56,074 nucleotides of DNA from Pezizomycotina sp. ARF18 (Eukaryota > Ascomycota): positions 455,050-511,123 of the forward strand of contig AZLU01000006.1 in NCBI GenBank assembly GCA_002224055.1, read 5' to 3'. A program made the translations under genes and the position numbers. The notes under the pieces were generated by a model, which did not search any database, was not told the DNA's origin, and saw only the letters and a list, made by a program, of their open reading frames with translations. Below are positions 48,701 through 56,074 of this stretch, piece after piece; within the stretch, counting starts at the first letter, position 1, and every line of letters begins with the position of its first letter.

Positions 48701-50912
48701 CCATCTCCATCTCTGTCACAAAGGTCCTCCATTCATCCATATCTGTTATTAGGGGTAACGATACGCTGGGTCGAGATCTGAATCGCAATGTGGCGACAGG
48801 GTCACCGCCTTGGTCGGGTTCTGGTAGTAATGGCTCGGCCCGCGCTCAGGTATCTTGAATATGCTCATTTCTCTCTGAACTTCGCTCTGTTCATTCAGCC
48901 GCCTTTGCGTCAACAACCTCGCATTGGACCTGTCCCGTTGTTCCAACAAATTGAAATACTCCTTTCGGTCTACATCCAACGCTCTTAGCGCCGAGTCTAC
49001 CAGCACTGCAGCCACCACACCTCTGTGTGTCAATTGAGATAAAACATCGAAAGCTTTGCATTTTAAATTAGCCGAGCTGCTCGTTTTGACCACGTTGACG
49101 GCAATTTCGTATGCTTTGCTGAGCGCATCAGCGCCCATAGCTTCCCTTGCGAGTTGTTGTAGAAGGTCTAGAATTCCAAAACCCAATGGTTGGCCTCGCT
49201 CTGCGATGATTGTAGTTCGATACCTTTTCCATTTTCGACCGCTTGGCCCATGTGCACCATCGATTTCTTTATCAATACCCGCTCCAATTGTTCCGCTACC
49301 AGCCTTTCCACCTCATACAGTGCTGCTTCGTCAAGTTCTGGATGACGAGACTTGGCGAATTGGGACTATTCATCGGCGGTAATACTCCGAAAGGTTCCAC
49401 ATTAGGTCGTCCAATTCAATGTAGAGAACATGCCAATCGGAAGCGTTCGCTTGTATGGGCTCGGATAAACCAAGGATCAATCGAGACATATCGGCAAGTC
49501 GGCGGATGCGGAAGCGGATACGGCGGAGAAATCGTGAAATATACGGCCGATGAGAAGTTGGTCTTGGGTGCGGCTTTCCGGAAGACTATACAAAAAATTT
49601 CGTATGTAAAAAAGGAGGTAATCTATCCGAGACCATTAGCCTTTTCCACGGTGCAAAAAAAGAAAGAAACTGAGGAAATGAGGGAAAAGAGAGAAAAAAT
49701 GTTGGCCGATGCTAGGGGGCGATTTCACAAAGAAATGCAGATGAAATGAGAATATTACCAATTGTCCCATCCCGCCCCTCATTTGACACTCCAGGCGGGG
49801 CATTTTTTGATCCACAAGCGAAGGTAGTTTTTTAATAAGCCTATCCAGAAACTCTCCACTTAATGCCTTCACTCCATGCCATCTTAGCAGCCGTAGCCGG
49901 TTATCAAGGTTCGCAGCTGGAGTTCCTGGCATATAGTAATGCTATCAAAATTTCCTGTACATCGCCATCCTACAAAGTCGGGGATGCTATAGTATCGACA
50001 ACTTTTAGTAACGTCGGGATGGTAACGATTTCGTCAAGGTATGTGGATTCAGAGACGTCAGGTATCGCCTCTGATATTGGAGAATGATATTAAGCTGTGA
50101 TATCAGGTGGTAGACGAAAGACACTTCCGTATCCTTCGGCTTCTTGAGTGCAATCAGGATATTTCGCACTATGGTATCGATATGTCTTCTACGGAAGAGG
50201 TTGTAATCGCTTACGGAACCGCTTCGACCCGGAGCGACGTTGTTGTTTTCGGTGGAGATCCCTCGGCCGGAAGCAAAACCTCCGCTGCCACTACCGCCAC
50301 TTCCACTGCTCACGACGGTCCCACTGCCTATAAGACTCGCGGTATCCGACCCTCCACCGCCCGCATTAATGACAACACCCCGATTCCCAACGTTTCCAGC
50401 GGCATTTCTTGGACGGAGTGAAGAGTTGGACCTGTAGAGAAAAATATTAGTACCGAGCTCTATAGGTATATATAAGGGGCTTGTTGGCGATGTAAATGAG
50501 ATGAAGATACATCCACTGCTAGGAATTCGTCCGCCGGCAGAATTCTGTCTAAAATCCGCCGAATAAATACATACACGTGTCGTTCGAGCATTGACATAAC
50601 TACCATGCCTACAGGCCAACCTTCGGCCCCCTGATTCGTCTAAACTTTGGCTTCCGTTTTTCCTGAAACAAATAATGCTGTTGCTTCACAGCGGCGATCG
50701 TAGTTGTGGGAGGTATACGGTTGACAAGCCGTCAGATGGCGATGGAGATTGTCGGGAACGAATAGCTTCTTAGACTTTCGGCGGAGTCGCATAAAGGCTT
50801 CAAGCGGTGAGGAGGTCGTGATCCGGGTGTGTCGCCAAATTTTGAGATACTTCGGTATGAAAACGGTCTTCCTAGTGACTGAGGCGTGAGTGAGTGTCCT
50901 GGACAGAGCCAA
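45722..50912 (-). CDS. Large protein of unknown family: helical N-terminus, Ser/Pro-rich middle, WD40-like C-terminus
   Basis: Function not recognised. The N-terminal part (about 50.9-48.7 kb) gives helical pieces: RRRHIDTIVRNILIALKKP, STYLDEIVTIPTLLKVVDTI, NLDNRLRLLRWHGVKALSGEF, LIKKLPSLVDQKMPRLEC and LKCKAFDVLSQLTHRGV. They look like HEAT/ARM-type repeats. Next come EWRTFVTEMEMELECEG and LEKLRRLYQILTDKKMELG. A Ser-rich exon ending SSSSPAGSSTPSA has a GTATGT donor, and an acceptor before PSETFVSGHTRKISRAES at about 47922 joins it to a Ser/Pro/Gly-rich linker. The C-terminal part has propeller-like strands: DIVATSIAPNCQKFVLLE, FLAIAGTHGTLKVHDLSLDG, GITSVKFFPGNRLLCVTSVA, GCCVSPTGQSLCAIDKTGNV and AASVAFTPDGHRLIIVDR. 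It ends SNAWE with a stop at 45722-45724. The start and many exon edges are uncertain, and two genes cannot be excluded. Frame changes are frequent. Confidence 0.5.
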
Positions 50913-51025
50913 CGGTGTTACCGGCGAGACAAGAATCCCAGGGAAACGGAGCCGCCGATGGAGATGAAAGGAAATTTGTGGTGCGATTTGGGTTTTTGCT
51001 GTGATTTTAAAAATTTTTACCTTAA

Positions 51026-51066
<41 letters not shown>
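51026..51066. repeat. T16-A25 back-to-back homopolymers
   Basis: A T run directly followed by an A run, self-complementary, lying just upstream of the large minus-strand gene. It has the same form as the tract at 16681-16714. Confidence 0.9.
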
Positions 51067-51475
51067 TTTGCCTGGAGACTTTTTCTCTCTTTAATTTACT
51101 ACTTATGTGAGGTCACGGAACAGTACATACACTCCGAGGCGGATCGCCGTTCTTTCTTTTATTATAGCAAATGGAGAAAAAGATAAACACAAAAGGAAAA
51201 GGGAAATAAAAATAAATAAAATAAATTGAAAACAATTAAAAAAAAAGGGACAACAGCTTATTGCGTAGATAGAAATCTATATTAAAGAGGGAAGAATACT
51301 CCAAAGTATAGTTTATTCGAAATCCTCCGCAATGATATATAGTCAAATACGTATTAGCAGTATATATCAGAGGTGGGTACTATCTTTCGTTCTTCGCTCC
51401 AATGATAACGGCTCTTTTGGCCGTCTCGGAAAGCAAATAAGAAACGAAGAGGGTGGCATGAAAGATGAAATGGAA

Positions 51476-51477
<2 letters not shown>

Positions 51478-51520
<43 letters not shown>
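51478..51520. repeat. (GTA)n triplet microsatellite
   Basis: About fourteen perfect GTA units in noncoding DNA. Confidence 0.95.
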
Positions 51521-52291
51521 AGACAAGGTCAGGCAGGACAGAAGGGGAGAAGAAGGGAAGGGTATAAAATAAAAATAAAAATAAAAAAGGAACAAAAATC
51601 TAACTAGCAACAACAAGAGGGAAAAAACAGACGGTTCGGAAAAATTCTGAGTGGATAGGTTTAAACTGTCTCGAGCAGGGAAGAGGAGGAAGCATGCGGA
51701 AGAGACTACTTACTCCGAATAACGAGAGGATATGATAGGAGGGAAAAAGGCTGAGGGATTGCTAGGACGAAAGTGTCGGGTAGAAATGTTGAGGATTCTA
51801 GACACTTCCCTCTGACCTATCTCCTCTTTTTTCTCCTTCTCCGCAACCGCTTTTATTTTTCCTTTTCTACTTTAAAAGATTATTATCGAAATATATATAT
51901 ATATATAATGGTATTTCCCGCAGAAGGAATATTAATCTCATAGCGCTTGCTGGCAAGGAGAGTCGAAATGCGGGAGCTCATTTGCCTCGTGTGCATGTTA
52001 CACCCCAGCATTTTTTTTTTTTTTTAGTAAATATCCTTATTAGATTCGTATTCAGTCGTACGGTGGTGGAAAATATGTATCTCAAGAGCCGTAAAGTAAA
52101 GTTGAGCCAACAATATCAGCGCCATTTAAGCGTTTCCCTCTTGGCCCTAAACGATGTGGAACTCATGATTCCTGAGTAGGAGACGCACCACTTCTTTCGC
52201 ACTTCGCTCAGCCCTTGCCCAGAGGTGACACCAATTTCGAACGGGGACGGACATCAGTCAACTTGGAGAGCCCTTTAGAACTCTTCTCGTT

Positions 52292-52293
52292 TT

Positions 52294-52323
<30 letters not shown>
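52292..52323. repeat. (TTTC)n tetranucleotide microsatellite
   Basis: About eight TTTC units in noncoding DNA. Confidence 0.9.
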
Positions 52324-52324
<1 letters not shown>

Positions 52325-54504
52325 ATATCTAGTTCCACCCCCGGGTATTTTGTGCAACGAACAACCTCTTTTTCGTACGTGACCTTTTCATCATCGATTG
52401 CGTCTCACATACCAAAGTATGAAAAGCGACAAGTAAATTTGCCCTGTGATGGATCTCGTTCTTTCTCCGCTCCTATTTTTGTGGCACTCTCGACGGCGAC
52501 ATTTCTGCTCGTCTTCAAACGACCAATGCAATCCCCCTCCCACCTCGTTATCTTCGAATGCTTTGATCTGGTTGGTTGGGGAAAGAAATCTTAGGAAAAA
52601 AAAAAAAAAAAAAAAAAAATATTGGCGCCTCTTGTTTTTGCTTTCGGTTCAAGGAATAGTCCTTCCTGATTCGGTTTTTGTTTTTCCGGTCGAATTTGAA
52701 AACATTGAACATTTGGGCGGGTAATCTTGCCTCTGAAATATATATTATAAATCTGGCTCTTTTCTAAGTACTTTTGTACCTCATGTCAGTTCATCGTCAT
52801 TGCTAATGTGAACATCCATCACCATCATGCTGTTTTTTAAATTACATGTGGCAAGCTCCAAAAGATGCAGAGTTCAATATCTAAAAGTTCTATTAACTGC
52901 CCCTGCTGTATCAAGAGAGTGCGAATATACAGTAATTTATTCTACTAATTTATTACTTCGCACAACTTCTTAGGACAATAAATGGTTTTAAAACAAGATA
53001 TATATAGAGGCATTCACGCCTCTGGGGCACGATGGACAGCATTTCTACCCGCATGGGATCGCCCTACAATCACCAAAATTGAAAGTGTGTTCAAGCAGGA
53101 CATCATTCCACGCGGGAAGATATCGCCCGAGACCAAATGTTAGTCAATGGTGACCCAGAACCAATGTTGGCACATGTGCCCCAGGACCAATGTGGCATAG
53201 CGATAAAGGATGATTATGACAAACGTCGGCTATTTGGCCGTATCTCGATCCTACCTCAAGTTAGCTTACACTGGCGATAAAGATTAAGTAACTTTTCTAG
53301 ATGATGGAAGTAATCGCTTGCAGATTTTTCTTCAAGGTTGGTAGTATTCTTGGATGCTTAGGAACCCAACTTAGCTATCTTCTAATCTATAATAATAATT
53401 ATAATAATAGTTATATTATTCGGCTATATAAATAAATTAATATAGCCCTACTAGTAAATTGGTTCTGTATCTTAGATCATTTTTCTATTAGTTTTGTGCT
53501 ATATATAATTATATACTAAAGCAAAGATACTAATCATTTTACATACGTTTCTCTAGTTCTGAACCAAGAGCTGGACTATCTAGTAAGGAATAATAAAAGA
53601 GTTACGATATATATATTTAAGAATAATTCAAGGTTTCTTCGTTATTATACTTAATTATTAGAAGTCGATAATAGTTTAGAATATTATCTATATTTCCGTC
53701 CTCCTAAAATATATAAAGCGCCATTTTTAACGACTACTTTATACGCCTATCTCCAAGCCGGATCTTTGTTCGAGAAATTAAGGTTATAAGGTTTAGCCTG
53801 CCACATATAGGGAGGGCTGCAAGAACCTTGATATCACGACTCGCTAAAGCGTCCCCCCCAAATATCTACGAATTCCGCATCGCATGTTGAAAAGGTCCTC
53901 CCCTGCTAGGCGGCTTGAACGGCCGTAAACACGTCCGTTCGAGTTGACTTTTCTCGAGTTTGCTCCCTAAACATATTTTTGTCAATTATTATACCCTCTA
54001 AATCAAGGACAAATTCAAAATAATAACATTGACATACTAAGGTTGTTAGAATCTGCGATCTCGTCAGCAATTGCCTCTAAATTCTCCAACGACCTCATTC
54101 GAAAGATGGTCCCCATGCTCTTCTAGATTCAACTCCTTAAGCCTCTTTGAGTATCTGACACATTCAGTCTGAATTTTGCCGGACTTCTATACCCGTAGAG
54201 AACCAAATCGTTGGTAGCAAACTTTCCGCGAGATCCCTCATTTATTCGTTGGACAGAATGGTTACGCTGCAGTATTTTCATCTAGTCATTTGGGAAGCGA
54301 TCTTCTAGAGTTTTGTCAGAAGAGTAGTGTCTAGAAGGTATTGATCTTCGAGTTCTCCAGCGGCAATTCGTTTCTCATCTGCGCGGTAGTTGCTCTCGAT
54401 CAGACGAAGAACATCCCGCATCGTCCTTAGCGGAGCAGCTAACACGTCTTTTTTAAAGAAATAACATTAGTATGGTAAGGAAAGATAATGATGTCCGCGA
54501 GTTT

Positions 54505-55030
54505 TTATACCTTGATCGTAATCCACTCAACCGCTAGAAGATCTACTATTAAATGATGCCAATCCGAACACTCGCAACTCATCTCCGCCTTCTCCATCTC
54601 GGATTCGACACCCCGCCAAAGGCCTTCCTGCGTTTTAATGTTCTGAAGCAACTTCCCAAACTGCGCTAATCTCGTAATATCGTACATCTTCATCAAGAAG
54701 ATATCTTTCTCATTTTCGCCAAGCGTCCCATCTTGAGCAATCTCTAGCTTCCTCAACAGTTCAAGCGTGCTCGTACGATAGTAGCCAACGGAAATGCGTA
54801 CGCGATGGATTATATCTAGTAGTTGTTGGAGACCGAAAACGTTTGAAGCTGGTTCCGAAGCTGTACTCGCAGCCTGGCTTAGGAATATCCCCGACTCCAT
54901 AAACCCTGAATAATCTTATCCCCAAGCTCGGGCGTTTTAAAAAGGATGCCTTTCTGAACAGCAAACCCCTCTGGCACCACTTTGAGGTCTGTAATTAGAA
55001 ATGGATATATTTCACGTCTGTTCAAGTCGA
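54505..55030 (-). CDS. Hypothetical helical protein, probably part of a longer broken gene
   Basis: Not recognised. Upstream part: YPFLITDLKVVPEGFAVQKG and ILFKTPELGDKIIQG. After a one-base frame change near 54903 it reads MESGIFLSQAASTASEPASN, then NVFGLQQLLDIIHRVRISVG and STLELLRKLEIAQDGTLGEN. It continues through KMYDITRLAQFGKLLQNI and SCECSDWHHLIVDLLAVEW to a GTATAA donor-like site or stop at 54505. A further exon-like stretch at about 54440-54080 reads LRTMRDVLRLIESNYRADEK and GELEDQYLLDTTLLTKL, then breaks into pieces with stops. The predicted protein is mostly alpha-helical and soluble. It could be a decayed gene at the edge of the AT-rich region, or a real gene with sequence errors. 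I do not assign a function. Confidence 0.4.
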
Positions 55031-55424
55031 CAGCTGGGGACCGTTGACAGGTGTAGCGCCTGGAGGAGAGAAGACATAGGTTAGTATAGAGAAACTAATA
55101 TATAGCCGCTTCTGAACGAGTCTGGTAAAACTAACCTTTTGAACCGAAAGAATTACGGAAATAGATGTTGGACGGTTGTAGTTAACATTGGCCCTGACAG
55201 AATCGCGGAGATAGATGTGGCGGGCGACGGAAGCGCGCGGCTACGCCTCAATGCATGTTTTGTCTGCGAGAGCTGTAGCCTTAGTCAGTTTTGACGATTG
55301 CGATCAAGTCTGTTAGAAAAATGAGATGCGATCATTAACCGTCACTGTGATCCAAAAATCCGGGCACACCTCTCCTGGCAAAATAAAGGGAAAAACCGAG
55401 CCAATCGCCCGCGTTGTGCCCGTA

Positions 55425-55560
55425 GATTGCCCGTAGTTGCCCGTAAAGTACAGGGAAATTTTTTTACGGTTCCGCATTTTATTAGTGAAATGCGGGAGGA
55501 ATCGTATTTTCAGCGGGCGTGGCGATAATTGCCCGTATTTTCGGACATTCTCGAGTCTGT
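55425..55560. repeat. Imperfect foldback with TTGCCCGTA units
   Basis: Three close copies of TTGCCCGTA (about 55427-55445) lead to a palindromic core, CCGCATTT-(8 bp)-AAATGCGG at about 55472-55495. A further TTGCCCGTA copy follows near 55530. The layout suggests a small repeat-derived foldback; no coding content. Confidence 0.5.
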
Positions 55561-55628
55561 TCACGGGGTTTTTTTTAAACATCCCCAAGCATTTCGGGTA
55601 GTGTCCCTATAACAAATTATCATAGTGC

Positions 55629-55752
55629 CACGCGCTGGTCAAAAAAAAATTGTGCAAATTTGAAATTCCCGGCTTGGCACCACCACAACAAAACTACAAA
55701 AATAAATTTATAGGTTTTCAAATTTGCGCAAATTTTTTTTGGCCAGCGCGTG
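55629..55752. repeat. Terminal-inverted-repeat element or MITE-like foldback
   Basis: Two 37-bp arms (55629-55665 and 55716-55752) are inverted copies matching at 34 of 37 positions. They begin CACGCGCTGG and surround a 50-bp spacer. Two of the three mismatches are C/T. A perfect 12-bp palindrome GTGCCTAGGCAC (55754-55765) abuts the right arm. It has no coding capacity, so it would be a non-autonomous element or relic. I cannot assign a superfamily. Confidence 0.7.
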
Positions 55753-56074
55753 AGTGCCTAGGCACCTAGGGTCGACCTTGGATTCGCAGCTGTCTTTCCT
55801 GACAGCAACGCGGTGTTAGACTTCGATGATCTGTTAATATCAAGCCGCCACAATTGCGAATATAAAAGGGGAAAATTATTTTGCCTGCGGCCCAAGAAAA
55901 TTTTATTATTATTTTGCCTACGGATTGCCAATCTATAAAAAAATCACACACTGATTACATACTAGCCACACCAAAATCCAAATCCACAAGCCCAGAAAAA
56001 CAAAAATTTGGCACGCCGGCGCCGCGCCAAAAATAAACCACTCTCCCCCCGCACATTACGACATCTACGTTCCT

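Larger units (their letters stand above)
50990..54050. other. AT-rich gene-poor region with microsatellites
   Basis: No supported gene over about 3 kb. It contains a T16-A25 tract, a GTA triplet array, a TTTC array, A24 near 52596-52619, and very AT-rich DNA at 52.7-53.8 kb that is stop-dense in every frame. This is an ordinary composition for fungal heterochromatin or decayed repeats, but I could not identify an element. Confidence 0.5.

Noticed and set aside
49243-49749. 168-codon plus-strand frame ending in a K/E-rich helix
   Set aside because: The K/E-rich part is the complement of a pyrimidine-rich intron-like stretch with a good donor (GTAATA) on the minus strand, and the rest overlaps protein-like minus-strand exons. 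Not fully excluded.
47970-50912. Tuberin/TSC2-like N-terminus in the large minus-strand gene
   Set aside because: Helical repeats alone are not diagnostic. No Rap-GAP domain follows, and the locus ends in WD40-like repeats.
55900-56074. Telomeric or subtelomeric end
   Set aside because: No TTAGGG or CCCTAA arrays are present at either end of the window.

Overview
The window reads as nuclear DNA of a filamentous ascomycete (Pezizomycotina). Short GT-AG introns of about 50-170 bp interrupt eukaryotic housekeeping genes (kynurenine 3-monooxygenase, type 1 methionine aminopeptidase, N-myristoyltransferase, Erv14/cornichon, mitoribosomal mS26/Pet123). Beside them lie fungus-typical families: a SUR7-type membrane protein, a DUF1769 protein, a fungal rhodopsin-fold 7-TM protein and an Swc3-type chromatin subunit. 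GC-rich exons sit in AT-rich spacers full of long A/T runs. I cannot place the species below the subphylum.

Layout. 1-3.2 kb: gene-poor. 3.2-4.4 kb: SUR7-like gene (-). 4.4-9.7 kb: gene-poor. 9.7-12.7 kb: a 111-aa orphan (+) facing kynurenine 3-monooxygenase (-). 14.8-17.8 kb: MetAP1 (+) and mS26 (-), convergent. 18.5-23.7 kb: WD40/coiled-coil gene (+) and DUF1769 gene (-), convergent. 24.8-27.6 kb: membrane-anchored ZZ/EF-hand gene (-). 29.2-36.1 kb: rhodopsin-fold protein, Erv14 and NMT in tandem (+). 36.3-37.7 kb: Bem46/ABHD-type hydrolase (-), divergent from a Swc3-like gene with a C-terminal GATA finger (38.4-41.8 kb, +). 43.3-44.8 kb: a predicted secreted protein built on at least fifteen 11-residue repeats (+). 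45.7-50.9 kb: a large gene (-) of unknown family with a C-terminal WD40-like part. 51-56 kb: gene-poor, AT-rich, with a weak gene at 54.5-55 kb and two foldback repeats near the end.

Almost every recognisable gene is cut by one or more single-base frame changes, although the protein sequence on both sides stays well conserved. A near-perfect 280-bp tandem duplication inside the rhodopsin-fold gene differs between its copies only by small gaps. Both point to uncorrected indel errors in the source assembly rather than mass pseudogenisation, so the gene spans given here should be read as intact loci with a noisy sequence.

The genes do not form an evident pathway cluster. MetAP1 and NMT act in sequence on nascent proteins, but they are 18 kb apart and this is probably chance. 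The most novel-looking item is the 11-mer-repeat secreted protein.
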